This document shows positions 32,931-42,661 of a DNA stretch of 64,000 bases, in pieces. The notes beneath the pieces are model-generated. The model was not told the origin of the DNA, did no database searches, and worked only from the letters and a program-made list of their open reading frames with translations. The DNA is from Azophilus sp965221755 (GTDB taxonomy: Bacteria > Pseudomonadota > Gammaproteobacteria > Pseudomonadales > Azotimanducaceae). The first letter of the stretch is position 1, and every line of letters begins with the position of its first letter. The translations under genes and the position numbers were made by a program. The stretch covers positions 558,001 to 622,000 of the forward strand of contig OZ244921.1 of the NCBI GenBank assembly GCA_965221755.1, written 5' to 3'.

Positions 32931-32949
32931 CCGGTGAATGTCCAATGAT
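32750..32949 (+). repeat. Direct repeat, left boundary of a 9.7-kb block (right copy at 42481-42680)
   Basis: The fcl 3' end, the spacer and the first codons of an fkbM-type gene are repeated at 42481-42680 with an offset of 9,731 and only a few mismatches in the last 185 bases. On the left, fcl is whole and fkbM is cut; on the right, fcl is cut and fkbM is whole. The intervening block is therefore an insertion or a decayed tandem duplication. Confidence 0.9.
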
Positions 32950-33031
32950 GACGGCGAGCCTGATCCGATTCTTGGCTGCCGCGGCCAAAAAGATCGGTTC
33001 GCGGCTCTTCGATCACTCGCAAAAGCAATGA
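32945..33031 (+). pseudogene. 5' fragment of FkbM methyltransferase gene
   Basis: Reads MMTASLIRFLAAAAKKIGSR, LFDHSQKQ and stop, matching the first 25 residues of the gene at 42676 (MKARLIRFLSAISQKVALRL). It marks the left edge of the inserted block. Confidence 0.8.
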
Positions 33032-33057
33032 GCCGGCTTCGTGGTACAGTGCCGATC

Positions 33058-33567
33058 ATGGCATTGGTCGATGAAAACTACCGGGACGACTGCCAACTGC
33101 GCGACCAAGACACCGTCGATGTGGAGCGGTACCTGTCGATGCGGGACCGGGCGCCGGCAACCGGGCGCGCCATCCATCTTCGGGGGCTCGACGACAGGGC
33201 TGCCGGGCAGACGGTCGAGCGGTGCTTCAAGGCATTCGGCGTGCGCGATGGCGGGGCGTGGCGCGAGGCGATCCTAGCCCGCGCCGCCAACTGGCCGCAG
33301 CATCTGGCCGTGTACCTCAACGCCGCCATCCGCCAGCTTCGCGAGGCAAGCCCGGAGCGCATGGATGCGGCGGGCGCCGACCTCGAGGCGGCGATGCGCG
33401 AGGGCGACCGGGCGCGCGCCAAGTACTACGAGCAGCGCTTGGCGCGTCTGCGTCGCCGCCACGGCGGATTCCTTGCGCCTGCGGGCGACGAACACGCTTA
33501 TTCCATGCCCATCCCCTCGTTCGCCCGATACCTGCTTGGTGACGACAGAGCCCGTACACCTCATTGA
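33058..33567 (+). pseudogene. Internally deleted AAA-type ATPase relic (copy 1)
   Basis: An open frame of 169 codons beginning MALVDENYRDDCQLRDQDTV and ending FLAPAGDEHAYSMPIPSFAR, YLLGDD. The middle has IHLRGLDDRAAGQTVERCFK (a lid-like segment) but no Walker motifs. Two other relics (45186, 51724) keep different parts of the same protein, such as RAKYYEQRLARLRRRHGGF, so the ancestor was longer. I take it as an AAA-family protein of unknown role; that family call is tentative. The upstream bases CTTCGTGGTACAGTGCCG recur before the copy at 51724. Confidence 0.55.
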
Positions 33568-33955
33568 CAAAAGGCGAAATATCAGACTTGTCAGTAGTGG
33601 GAACAGTGGGGTTCTACTACCCTTTAGGTGGCGAAGGTGACATTCTTGCTACGCTTGGACTCATCTCGATTCGGTGGGCAGTTTAGGGCTTTCGCCACTG
33701 GCGCTGAGGTGGGCGATAGCCCGCGAAGAGAAATCTCTCTCGAACACCGGTGGGGTGCCTCGACAATGTCATGTCCCTGCGCCGAGCAAACTTCCACTGA
33801 CAATGAATCAGTTCCGGGGGCATGCCCTTGGGCGGGACAATCTCTCCTTGTTTGGGCAATATGCGAAGGATGCCAATGCGCTCAAGCCGTTAAGAAAGCC
33901 CTCGCTGAAAAACAGAAGCTTGAAAAGCATCTTCTCACCACTCGGAGCATCAGGC
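33568..33955. other. Intergenic transition into lower-GC DNA
   Basis: No gene is recognised in these 390 bases. Base composition shifts from GC-rich to more balanced near 33,570, which continues through the next two genes. Confidence 0.4.
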
Positions 33956-34978
33956 TTAAGGGCGCTGAACATCGGTGCTGGTGCTGTGAACATCCCTAGG
34001 CCATAAATGTTGGTTGTCGATATACCAATCTTTTGTCTGTTGCAACCCTTCTGGCAAGGATATGCGCGGGCGATAGCCGAGTGCGGCCACTTTGGCAATG
34101 GCTGGGCATCGCTTATCCGTCTCGCCGAGAGGGGCTTGTGACGGAACAAGTTCGGCTTGACGACCAAACAAAGCCATAATCCGCATCGCCAAATCCTTGA
34201 TCGCCACCATATCCATGGTGCCGACATGATAGATGCCGCAGTGTTTTTCCTGTGTGAATGCCAAATAGCTGCCGTCTGTGAAATCATCGATGTGAACGAA
34301 AGAACGGGTTTGGTTGCCATCGCCGCGGATGGGAAAACGGACATCTCCGCCAGTCGGTGTTTTTTCGACCATCGATGCTGCCCGCATCAGCAATTGCGGA
34401 ATAACATGCTCAAAGCCCATATCTGCCCCATAAACATTATGCGGCCGCACAATCACAACCTGACTGAAAACATCACGGCTATAATTCACCGCTAAAAGTT
34501 CGGTAGCAATTTTGCCACCACCATAGCTATAACGCGGATTCATCACGTCAGGCACAACCAACATCGCGTGTTCATCTGTCGGCACGGTAGTAGGGCGCTG
34601 ATAGACTTCTGACGAACTCATCGTCCAATAACGGCTAATTCCACGCGCAATGGCGACATCAAGGGTGTTCAAAGCCCCCTTGATACCGACTTCCAAAACC
34701 AAACGGGGCTTCTGGTAAAAGAATTCCGTACCATTGACATAAGCCAAATGCGCTATCACATCGATAGCCTCGGCGGCTCGATAGACCGCGTCATAATCTC
34801 GAACATCACCATCAATCAATTCAATATCGGCAAGAACATCAGCTAAACGGCGCCTATGGCCGCGTGAATGGTCATCGAACACCCTGACAGCCCACCCTTC
34901 TCGCAGCAATTTTTTGACCAGCGCACTGCCTAAAAAGCCGCAGCCGCCCGTCACCAGAATACGTCCCTTTGCCATCAA
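33956..34978 (-). CDS. NAD-dependent sugar-nucleotide epimerase/dehydratase
   Basis: A 340-residue extended SDR. NAD loop GRILVTGGCGFLGSALVKKL (about 5-24), VIAHLAYVNGTEFFYQKP, catalytic WTMSSSEVYQRP (about 120-131), YSYGGGKIATE (YxxxK near 151), VIVRPHNVYGADMGFEHVIP and GDGNQTRSFVHIDDF. The substrate is uncertain. Base composition and codon use are much more AT-rich than the neighbours, so it was probably acquired with the dehydrogenase upstream, whose stop overlaps its start (ATG at 34978). Confidence 0.85.
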   Translation of the reverse strand: MMAKGRILVTGGCGFLGSALVKKLLREGWAVRVFDDHSRGHRRRLADVLADIELIDGDVRDYDAVYRAAEAIDVIAHLAYVNGTEFFYQKPRLVLEVGIKGALNTLDVAIARGISRYWTMSSSEVYQRPTTVPTDEHAMLVVPDVMNPRYSYGGGKIATELLAVNYSRDVFSQVVIVRPHNVYGADMGFEHVIPQLLMRAASMVEKTPTGGDVRFPIRGDGNQTRSFVHIDDFTDGSYLAFTQEKHCGIYHVGTMDMVAIKDLAMRIMALFGRQAELVPSQAPLGETDKRCPAIAKVAALGYRPRISLPEGLQQTKDWYIDNQHLWPRDVHSTSTDVQRP

Positions 34979-36339
34979 TGTGCTTTCCCTTCAGATTGGT
35001 TCAACACACCCAAAGACAAAAGCGTCACATCCTTGCGGTACCGTTCTTTTTCGAAAGGCATGACTGCCCAAACATCAAAAATCACCTTCGGTGTCGCCAT
35101 GGTTGCAATAGCCGTATCAATATCAATCCATTGATAGCGTGTATTATTTGTTGCAATGATAACTATCGTTGCATCCTTAAACCCTTCTTCGACAGAAACC
35201 GACTCTATGCCGATATCATCCCTTATGACATTATTTGGAACCGCAAAATCCTGTCCACACAGATGTGCATCAGGATAACGTTCACGTAAGATATTGACTA
35301 AATCTATGGTTGGCGATGCCCGCACATCCGATATTTCGGGCCTGCCCTTAAAAGCCATGCCCATAACAGTGATTTTTTTTCCTGTTCCTGTGCCAAAATC
35401 ACAATAACGTTCGAGCTGGTCAAAAACATAACGCGGCATCGACTCGTTGACGGTACGTCCATGGGCTATCAACTGTGGAAAATAGTCATAATGCCGCATC
35501 GATTCGATTAGAATATGCGGATCTTTATGTAAACAGGGGCCGCCAACAAAACCGGGTAACGGTATCTGTGTGCGTTGATAGCCCTTATTGGCTGCATGAA
35601 TGACTTCTCTGCCATCAAGCCCCGCCGCCGCGCACAATAACGCCACCTCATTGCCTATGGCAAAATGCAAATCACGAAAGCTGTTATCTAGTAACTTGAT
35701 AATTTCTGCTGCCTCTAGACTCGATACCCTTAACGTCGTCGGTGTCAAGCGCTGAAAGAATATCGAAGCCCGCCATGCCGATAAGGCATTCAAACCACCG
35801 ACAATCTGAGGCAGAGAAAATAACTCTTCCATCGCATTGCCCTCAACAGTCCTTTCAGGACAATAAGCAAGCATGAAGTCTTTTTTCGACTGTTGCAAAA
35901 CAGATAAGACGACCCGCCTTGTCGTTCCCAGCCGCACCGTTGAGCGTAAAATGACGAGCTCCTTCCCATCCAGATTGCCAGCAATATCTTCTGCTACCCT
36001 CGCAATCATATCCATACGTGGCTTGCCCTGTGCATTTAACGGAGTTCCCACCGTAATGATATAGACCGATAACACCGCACCAATGTCATCGATATGTTCA
36101 ACAAAACGCAATGAGCCGCATGCACACACGCGCCGCATGCGAATGGCAAGACCCTTTTCATAAAAATGCGACTCGCCCTGCCGCAGCGATTCGATAATTG
36201 CCTTATCACGTTCGACTCCCCAAACGCGTAAACCGCATTCGGCTAACGCCACCGAGAGCGTTAAACCGACATAGCCCATCCCGATGACACCAACGACAGA
36301 ATCATTCTGTGGTGAAAACATATCAATTTCTTCAAACAT
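34975..36339 (-). CDS. UDP-sugar / nucleotide-sugar dehydrogenase
   Basis: About 454 residues starting at MFEEIDMF. NAD loop VVGVIGMGYVGLTLSVALAE, VYIITVGTPLNAQGKPRMD, the EAAEIIKLLDNSFRDLHFAI region, catalytic Cys in LPGFVGGPCLHKDPHIL, and MGMAFKGRPEISDVRASPTI. This is the UDP-glucose/GDP-mannose dehydrogenase family, closest in feel to UDP-ManNAc or Vi-type dehydrogenases. It oxidises a sugar C6 to a uronate. With the epimerase it forms a two-gene low-GC operon. Confidence 0.88.
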   Translation of the reverse strand: MFEEIDMFSPQNDSVVGVIGMGYVGLTLSVALAECGLRVWGVERDKAIIESLRQGESHFYEKGLAIRMRRVCACGSLRFVEHIDDIGAVLSVYIITVGTPLNAQGKPRMDMIARVAEDIAGNLDGKELVILRSTVRLGTTRRVVLSVLQQSKKDFMLAYCPERTVEGNAMEELFSLPQIVGGLNALSAWRASIFFQRLTPTTLRVSSLEAAEIIKLLDNSFRDLHFAIGNEVALLCAAAGLDGREVIHAANKGYQRTQIPLPGFVGGPCLHKDPHILIESMRHYDYFPQLIAHGRTVNESMPRYVFDQLERYCDFGTGTGKKITVMGMAFKGRPEISDVRASPTIDLVNILRERYPDAHLCGQDFAVPNNVIRDDIGIESVSVEEGFKDATIVIIATNNTRYQWIDIDTAIATMATPKVIFDVWAVMPFEKERYRKDVTLLSLGVLNQSEGKAH

Positions 36340-36682
36340 TTGTGCCCGATACCCGGTAGCAGTTTTCAGCGACCTTGCCCTTGATATTGACTCTATCAAA
36401 GAACACCACCTCTACAAGCAGGACGGCTGCCCCGCTGGCGGCAACCAGTAGGGCGACATTGGACTGTGCTGGAGAGAGCAGGCGCAGTGACAATGCAAGG
36501 AGGATGGCCAACACAGCGCAGATGAGGGCAGCAACATCTTTGAAGGACAAGCCAGTGGACATAAGAGCCGCTAGTTGATTTGGACCGCCGCGGAACGACC
36601 AAAGCGTGATGAAGGCGAAGCAGGACGCGGCGAGCGCCAAGATCGCCTTGGGCAGCCAGCGCAGCTTAAGCGGCCTCAACAT
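36332..36682 (-). pseudogene. N-terminal membrane fragment of the SGNH-type protein
   Basis: Reads MLRPLKLRWLPKAILALAAS and LRLLSPAQSNVALLVAASGA, LLVEVVFFD. This matches the N-terminal three spans of the complete protein at 45684-47147 (RLRWLPQAVLVLAAL, VRSNVALLVAASGTAVL). The frame ends where the low-GC dehydrogenase gene begins, so insertion or deletion removed the catalytic part. A smaller scrap of the same start is at 50936-51000. Confidence 0.8.
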
Positions 36683-36998
36683 CTCACCGGATCCCAGTGC
36701 TCACTTTGTGGCCGCATTCTCATGCTCGCTCAGTCTCCCATCGAAGGGATGGCAAGCGAATACACATCAGCGCGGTCTTTGGTGACGATTCCCTTGCCCA
36801 CGAGCTCTCATAGAAGTGGTCGGGTGCGTTTGGACAGTTTGAGGGCAAAGCTAAGGATTGCTTTCGTGTTGGTTCATCGCCCTCGTTGGATGCTGCATTG
36901 TGCTTCGTTTCCGTTGGCCGGGTCAACCTGATTGCGGGCTGTCGCCGCCGTTCGCGCGCAGGGAGCGTAGCGACCGGAGCGCGAACGGCGGCGGCGGA
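36683..36998. other. Intergenic region flanking the IS relic
   Basis: No gene recognised. A palindromic patch near 36945-36985 (GCCGCCGTTCGCGCGC ... GCGCGAACGGCGGCGG) lies at the outer edge of the transposase relic and may include part of its terminal inverted repeat. Confidence 0.4.
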
Positions 36999-37500
36999 TC
37001 ACGCCGCCGCCCGCCATGCCTCCCCCCGCCCCGCGAAGTAAACCTCCGCGGGCGTCCGTCCGGACAGCGCCAGGTGCGGACGCGCCTGGTTGTAGTGGTC
37101 CAGCCACGAGGCGATCACGCGGCGCGTGCCGTAGTGCGGGAACTCCATGTACAGCCGGTCCACCAGCAGCTGCAGCGCCAGCCGCCGACAGTCCGCCGGC
37201 CTCGGCCCGTAGTACAGCGACGAGCGGCTCACCCCCGCCAACTCGCACTTGCGGGCCAACGGCAGGGTGCCGTCCTCGCGGATCAGCCTCACCTTCTCCC
37301 GCCGCCCCAACGCTCCAAACCCTTCGAAAAAAATCCCGCTCCACCGTCAACTCGCCGATCCGCGCGTACAGCCGCTCCACCAGCCGAGCCGTCTCGCGGT
37401 CCGCTGAGTTGCCGCCGCCCCGGCCGAACACCTCCAGAAGCCCGTCGTGGGCCTCCGTCTTCCACTTGCCCACCTGGTTCGGGTTCTTGCAGCGCCAAGG
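36940..37500 (-). mobile_element. IS3-family insertion sequence relic
   Basis: On the minus strand the OrfA end (NPNQVGKWKTEAHDGLLEVF, ETARLVERLYARIGELTVER, DFFRR) is followed, one frame over, by an OrfB. OrfB starts MGRREKVRLIREDGTLPLAR, CELAGVSRSSLYYGPRPADC and soon reaches HYGTRRVIASWLDHYNQARP, HLALSGRTPAEVYF. The DDE catalytic core between those parts is missing, so the transposase is dead. The insertion lies at the 5' end of an ABC exporter gene, which it probably disrupted. Confidence 0.8.
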
Positions 37501-38160
37501 AGCGCGCTTTTTCAGTCGGCACAGCATCGGCGACATGATGACCCGGGTGGTGGCCGACATCAGCCTCATTCAGCGGTTGATCGCCATGGGCACCATTCTG
37601 GTCATCATCCTGGCCTACGCCACGCTGGTCGGCTTCAGCTTCATGCTTTACTTCTCGCCGGCGCTCACCCTGCTGCTGCTGCCGCCCATGCCGTTCATCT
37701 ACCACCATGCCAAGCGCCTGTCCCGGCAGATGGGTTCGGCGTCGATGGACGTGCAGAACCGCCTGTCGGAGCTGGCGGCGCAGACCCAGGAGAACCTGGT
37801 CGGCATCCGCACCATTCAGGCGATGGCCCAGGAGGAGAACGAAATCGCCCGCTTCGCCGCCACCAACGAGGGCTACGCCGGCGCGTTCCACGGCCAAGCG
37901 CGGATCAACTCCCTGATGGCCGCCTGGATGCCAACCCTGGCGGCGGCCTGCTCAGTCACCATTCTGGGCTACGGCGGACATCTGGTGCTGAGCGGCGAGC
38001 TGACGCCGGGCGCACCGCCATCCTCATCGCCCACCGGCTGCAGACCATTCAGGAAGCAGATCGGGTGCTGGTCCTCGACCAAGGGCGCATCGCCGAACTC
38101 GGCACCCACGAGGAGCTGCTGGCCCGCGGCGGCCTCTACCAGCGCCTGCACGCACTGTAG
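37480..38160 (+). pseudogene. ABC exporter (permease plus ATPase) relic
   Basis: Sequence starts at RQGARFFSRHSIGDMMTRVV, a type-1 exporter transmembrane domain, continues through IILAYATLVGFSFMLYFSPA and ETQENLVGIRTIQAMAQEE-like coupling-helix sequence to GYGGHLVLSGELTPG. It then jumps frame to TAILIAHRLQTIQEADRVLV, LDQGRIAELGTHEELLARGG, the end of the ATPase. Walker A and the signature motif are deleted and the N-terminus is replaced by the IS relic. It may once have exported lasso peptide or a lipid-linked product. Confidence 0.8.
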
Positions 38161-38205
38161 TTCCAAGAGGTCAACGGTTGAAGAGATCGGTTGGAGGGTA
38201 TTGAT

Positions 38206-38218
38206 TACATATCATGTA
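38206..38218 (+). promoter_or_regulatory. Small palindrome before second Xre/ImmA gene
   Basis: TACAT-ATC-ATGTA, a short inverted repeat in an AT-rich stretch (38200-38250) about 50 bases before the ATG at 38269. By analogy with the repeat before the first Xre/ImmA gene it may be the operator for autoregulation. Confidence 0.35.
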
Positions 38219-38268
38219 TCGCATATATTTTTTGCAACTACATATACGCAAGGCATTTAGGTAGTTCG

Positions 38269-39375
38269 ATGGCAGAGCAGATGATAGGGGCGCGGATGAA
38301 AGCGCTTCGGCAGGAACGTGGGCTATCGCAGGATGGCATGGCACGTGTATTCGGTTTCAAAGACCGACAGACGGTATCAGCCATCGAAACAGGCGTTCGA
38401 CGCGTTTCAGCCACCGAACTACTGCAGGCGGCAGAAAAACTCCAAGTGTCGCTGGACTACTTCACGGATCCCTTCCGAGTAGATGGGGAGATTCGCTTTT
38501 CCTGGCGACAGAGTGGCGTGGGACGGTCGGAACTCGCCACTTACGAGAGGATGGCTGGTAGTTGGGTGGGGGCGTATCGAACACTAAGTGCGCAGATCGG
38601 CAAGCGTTCGCCGCTGATGCGCAGGGCACTCGGACTGACTAGGGCAGCGAAACTCAACGACGCGGTAGATGCCGGCGAGCGGTTCACCTCTGAATTCGAA
38701 CTCGGCAAGGTTCCGGCACATCGACTGGCGGAGGTGATGCAGGAGCAACTCGGGATACTCGTACTCATGGTCGACGCCTACCAAGGTATTTCCGGTGCGG
38801 CGTGCCGCCTGCCGGAACTCGATGCAGTGTTAATCGCACGGCGCGAAGTAGCGGGTCGGCGCAACTTTGACCTTGCGCACGAGTTGTTCCACATCCTGAC
38901 ATGGGAGGCAATGCCGCCAGCGCACGTAGAAGAACCTGTCGACTCGGGGGGTAACCGCATCGAGCAACTTGCCAACAGCTTCGCCTCGGCATTGCTAATG
39001 CCAAAGGAGGTTGTCGAGTCTCTCGCCGCCTGGAGGCGGCTGGAGGGGGATGACCTAATTGTAAACCTGAATGCCACAGCGGATGAATTGAGCGTAACAT
39101 CATCGGCTTTGAGGTGGCGGCTGGTCACCTTGGGGCACTTGACTAATGCAACAGCACGGGCGCTACCAGAAGCCCTGTTGCGGAACAACGGACGGAAGCA
39201 ATCGGAAGAAGCACTAACGCCATTGTTCTCCCGCTCATTCTCCGAGGTTATGGCGACGGCGATCAAGCGGGGACACCTTTCGGTGCGGCGGGCAGCGAGA
39301 CTGGTAGGGATGACGATCGAGGGACTGGATGAGCTGTTCACCGCCCACGGTCTCAAGTATACGCTTGAACTGTGA
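38269..39375 (+). CDS. Xre-type regulator fused to ImmA/IrrE metallopeptidase (second)
   Basis: A 368-residue protein starting at MAEQMIGARMKALRQERGLS. Helix-turn-helix at about 5-60 with RQTVSAIETGVRRVS; zinc-peptidase motif FDLAHELFHILTW (HExxH at about 205-209) with an acidic ligand later in IEQLANSFASALLMPKE. It shares the domain order of the protein at 10474 but only limited residues, so the two modules are separate acquisitions. The PIN gene overlaps its stop (GTGA). Confidence 0.88.
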   Translation: MAEQMIGARMKALRQERGLSQDGMARVFGFKDRQTVSAIETGVRRVSATELLQAAEKLQVSLDYFTDPFRVDGEIRFSWRQSGVGRSELATYERMAGSWVGAYRTLSAQIGKRSPLMRRALGLTRAAKLNDAVDAGERFTSEFELGKVPAHRLAEVMQEQLGILVLMVDAYQGISGAACRLPELDAVLIARREVAGRRNFDLAHELFHILTWEAMPPAHVEEPVDSGGNRIEQLANSFASALLMPKEVVESLAAWRRLEGDDLIVNLNATADELSVTSSALRWRLVTLGHLTNATARALPEALLRNNGRKQSEEALTPLFSRSFSEVMATAIKRGHLSVRRAARLVGMTIEGLDELFTAHGLKYTLEL

Positions 39376-39917
39376 GTGGAGCGCTGGGCCCCGGAGCATC
39401 GGTGCTCGTGGACGCCAACGTGATCATCGAGTCGTATCGGATCAGGGCGTGGCGGGCACTGACAGGTGGATACCGCATCGAGACCGTTGAAGATTGCGTG
39501 ACCGAAACGCAGACGGGCTTTCAGTTACGCCGGATGAAGCAATTGATCGCCCTCCCTCAGCTGCGGGCGTCGCTGGCGATGGAGTACTCGGTTAGCGATC
39601 ATGAGCGGGCGGAACTGTTGGTTCAGATCGAGGGCATCGCACTGGACAAGGGCGAGGAATCGCTCTGGGCTCACGCGCTGGGTAGGGACGACAGTTGGTT
39701 CCTGTGTGGTCCGGACCGGGCAAGTCTGCGGTGCGGGGTCAGGCTTGGCTTGCAAGACAGGATCGTGTCTCTGGAGGCGTTGCTCCAAGGGGTCGGTCAC
39801 CGGGCGAGGACTGCTCCGAAGCGCCATTATACGAGTCAATGGCAGGAGCTGGTACTGGTGGAGTTCGGCTTCGCTGAAAGAGAACGGAATTATCGAGAGC
39901 AAAAGAGTCGATCGTGA
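39372..39917 (+). CDS. PIN-like partner of the second Xre/ImmA protein
   Basis: A 181-residue protein starting at GTG. ASVLVDANVIIESYRIRAWR places an acidic residue at the usual PIN position 1; EDCVTETQTGFQLRR and the GRDDSWFLCGPDRASLRC region supply others. It is less canonical than the PIN at 11549 but holds the same place. Together they form a predicted toxin-antitoxin-like or defence pair, followed 72 bases later by a helicase gene. Confidence 0.7.
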   Translation: MSGALGPGASVLVDANVIIESYRIRAWRALTGGYRIETVEDCVTETQTGFQLRRMKQLIALPQLRASLAMEYSVSDHERAELLVQIEGIALDKGEESLWAHALGRDDSWFLCGPDRASLRCGVRLGLQDRIVSLEALLQGVGHRARTAPKRHYTSQWQELVLVEFGFAERERNYREQKSRS

Positions 39918-39989
39918 GAACCGATGAGGAACAGGTGGGTTGGCAGTTGACCTCGCTAGCGGTGAATACTGGATCGAAAACTAAAAGCA

Positions 39990-42323
39990 ATGAGGAGCAA
40001 TCGATTCGTGGATGATCTGTTGACAGCCCTGCGCGGGTTCGACGCCTTGCGGGACGGGGAAGCCGGAGGAGATATGGTCAACCGACGCCTTATTGAGTCG
40101 ATAGGACCGGAGTACGCGCCTAGGAGTCCCGCAGAAGAGCTGAGTGAAACACTGAGCAACGCACTCGCCAAACGGGGGATCGAACGGCTCTACCGGCATC
40201 AGGCGGAGGCGATATCACAGGCGATCGCAGGGAGAAACGTCGTCCTCCAGGCTCCTACAGCCAGCGGCAAGACACTCGCGTTCCAGATTCCGATGCTAGA
40301 GTCGCTGCTTGAGCCAGGCAAGCACGCACTGATGCTGTATCCCACCAAGGCACTCGCACTGGACCAGCGGGATCAGTTGATGAAGCTAACGGGTGTCATG
40401 CCGGGACGACAGATCGACTCGTGGTGGTACGACGGGGATACGGACCACGAGCACCGCACCGTGTTGCGGAAAAGCCCACCACCGATCCTAATCACGAATC
40501 CAGATATGCTGCATAACAGTTTTCTCGGTCACTCGGATCAATGGAAGACCTTCTATCGCGGACTTAAGTGGGTGATTGTCGACGAGATGCACGAGTATCG
40601 TGGTTACTTCGGTTCGAACGTGGCGATGATCCTGCGGCGCCTGTCGTACCACCTTGCCTGGCTTGGCATACGTCCGCAGTTTTTCCTGAGTTCGGCGACC
40701 TGCGCGAACGCAAAGGAACACGCGGAGAATCTGACGGGGCTTGAGTTCGTAGAGGTTAATGCCAGCGGCGGGATGCGCCCGCAACGGGAGTTCGTGTTCG
40801 TGCGACCCGACATACCGGACTACAAGTACTGGGATATTCTGAAGTTGCGGACCGTGCTGGCCGGGCTGGCCTGCGTTGCCCAGGGCAAGTCAGTGCTAGC
40901 GTTCTGTCCGACGCGCAAGTTCGCAGAAGATTGCCATCCGATTGCGATGCGCGAACTCGACAAACGCGAGGAGGCAGGCGAGCCGCTGCCCGAACGATCC
41001 GCAGTCAGAGTCTTTCGGTCGGGCTTGGCCACGAGCGAGCGACACGAGGTGCAGGAGGGACTGAAGAGCGGCGCAGTGCGGCTGGTATTCACGACGAACG
41101 CCTTGGAAATGGGCATCGACATCGGCGGCTTGGACGGCATCATATTGGCTGGCTTCCCAGACAGCATGATGTCGGCATGGCAGCGCATTGGGCGGGCTGG
41201 GCGTAGTTGGGATTCCGAGGCTTTCGTTCTGTATTTCGCACGCAACAACCCACTAGATCGATTCTATGCCGCGAACTTGGACACCTGCTTGGACAAGCCC
41301 TTGGACGATCTGGTCGTGAACCCTGAGAACGAAGACCTCGTGGACAAGCATCTGCCCTCACTATTGTTCGAGACGCCGACCTTGACAGATGATGCCACAG
41401 TGCTCGGATCGGCGATGCATAAGGTGGCGCAAGAGAAGGTGCAACGGGGTGCGACACCGGTCAAGACGGGAAAATGGCGCCCACACACCAGTGTGAATAT
41501 CCGTGGCGGTGGCACTGGGATGTTCGTGCTGAAAGAAGGTGGCAAGGAAATCGGCACACTATCTGGACAACAACAGTTTCGGGAAGCATACCCGACGGCC
41601 ATCTATATGCATGGGGGCCGTAGGTTCCGGGTTCGAGAGGTAGTTCAGACGGGCAGCAGTGGCGGGGAGATTGTGCTTGAGCCCGTAGACCCATGGCTAC
41701 GGACCCATGCGTCAACTTTCACCTTCGTAAAAGAGCAGGATATCTTTGCTGGACGGCGCTGGATCAAGAACGGGTCAGAGGTGAGCGCCTTCCATGGCAA
41801 GGTGCTGATTACAGAGTCACTGAACTCGGTACAGGAGTTGGACGAACGGACGGGAGAAGTGCTGGCAGAGCGGGCGCCAGCGAACAACTCCGCCCAGTTC
41901 AAAAACGCACACGCGTTCTGGGTGCAGGAACAGAGGCCATCGGCGGTGTCGTCACCAGCCGTCAATGCGTTCCAACAGCTATTGCGCGTGGGTGCGTTGT
42001 TTTCGGTTCCCTTGGACGCGCATGACATTTTCCCCCATGCGGTAGCGAATGAACAGAAGGCCTACATTATCGAGAGCCACCCGGGCGGAATCGGAATCGT
42101 AAAGAAGATCCTCGAAAGATGGGGATCTGTCCTGCGCGTGGGCGTGGACATCGCCAACGCCTGCGAGTGCGCGGACGGTTGCCCAAACTGCATCGTACCA
42201 CCCCGGTCGGCCGACGACATGGACAAGGCGGGTGCCGTGGAATTCGCCGAAACGCTACTGGCAGCGACTCGCGATACGCCAACCGGGGTATTTCGAAATG
42301 GGTTGTGGGAGCCTGTACCGTGA
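39990..42323 (+). CDS. DEAD/DEAH-box helicase with DUF1998 (MrfA/YprA-like)
   Basis: A full-length 777-residue superfamily-2 helicase. Motif I LQAPTASGKTLAFQIPM (about 88-104), motif II VIVDEMHEYRGY (DEMH at about 196-199), motif III LSSATCANA, motif V TTNALEMGIDIGG and motif VI AWQRIGRAGRS. The C-terminal DUF1998 region has four cysteines, CECADGCPNCIVPP (about 729-742), as in zinc-binding MrfA-type repair helicases. Possible roles are DNA repair or defence; association with the Xre/ImmA-PIN pair in an inserted block suggests an island function. Confidence 0.9.
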   Translation: MRSNRFVDDLLTALRGFDALRDGEAGGDMVNRRLIESIGPEYAPRSPAEELSETLSNALAKRGIERLYRHQAEAISQAIAGRNVVLQAPTASGKTLAFQIPMLESLLEPGKHALMLYPTKALALDQRDQLMKLTGVMPGRQIDSWWYDGDTDHEHRTVLRKSPPPILITNPDMLHNSFLGHSDQWKTFYRGLKWVIVDEMHEYRGYFGSNVAMILRRLSYHLAWLGIRPQFFLSSATCANAKEHAENLTGLEFVEVNASGGMRPQREFVFVRPDIPDYKYWDILKLRTVLAGLACVAQGKSVLAFCPTRKFAEDCHPIAMRELDKREEAGEPLPERSAVRVFRSGLATSERHEVQEGLKSGAVRLVFTTNALEMGIDIGGLDGIILAGFPDSMMSAWQRIGRAGRSWDSEAFVLYFARNNPLDRFYAANLDTCLDKPLDDLVVNPENEDLVDKHLPSLLFETPTLTDDATVLGSAMHKVAQEKVQRGATPVKTGKWRPHTSVNIRGGGTGMFVLKEGGKEIGTLSGQQQFREAYPTAIYMHGGRRFRVREVVQTGSSGGEIVLEPVDPWLRTHASTFTFVKEQDIFAGRRWIKNGSEVSAFHGKVLITESLNSVQELDERTGEVLAERAPANNSAQFKNAHAFWVQEQRPSAVSSPAVNAFQQLLRVGALFSVPLDAHDIFPHAVANEQKAYIIESHPGGIGIVKKILERWGSVLRVGVDIANACECADGCPNCIVPPRSADDMDKAGAVEFAETLLAATRDTPTGVFRNGLWEPVP

Positions 42324-42427
42324 GGTCGTAGTTGATCGGCGTGCTTGTTTTCCAACACCTTGTTTTCCAAGCAGTCGCCTGACCCGCGCAACCGGAGTAC
42401 AATCCCACCATGACTGAGGCAAAGCCA

Positions 42428-42661
42428 GCGAGCAGCGGCGAAAAGTTGTCCATTGCGGATTTGGCGGCGCTGGTGAAGGATGTGGTAGGCTTCCGGGGCA
42501 ACATCGTCTTCGATGCGTCGAAGCCCGACGGAACGCCGCGCAAGCGGTTGGACCTCACGCGGCTGGAACGGCTGGGCTGGCGGGCGCGCCGGGCGCTTCC
42601 CTTGGGGCTAGAGGACACCTATCGATGGTTTTTGGCCAACTGCGTTGAAACGGGGCGGTAG
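42428..42661 (+). pseudogene. Duplicated 3' end of fcl
   Basis: Reads EKLSIADLAALVKDVVGFRG and onward to the same stop as fcl at 32930, ETGR. The first 20 codons have diverged, the last 60 are nearly identical. It forms the right boundary repeat of the 9.7-kb block. Confidence 0.88.

Noticed and set aside
36940..37010. Palindromic repeat as a CRISPR or toxin operator
   Set aside because: Only one unit, located at the border of the IS relic, so an insertion-sequence end is the simpler reading.
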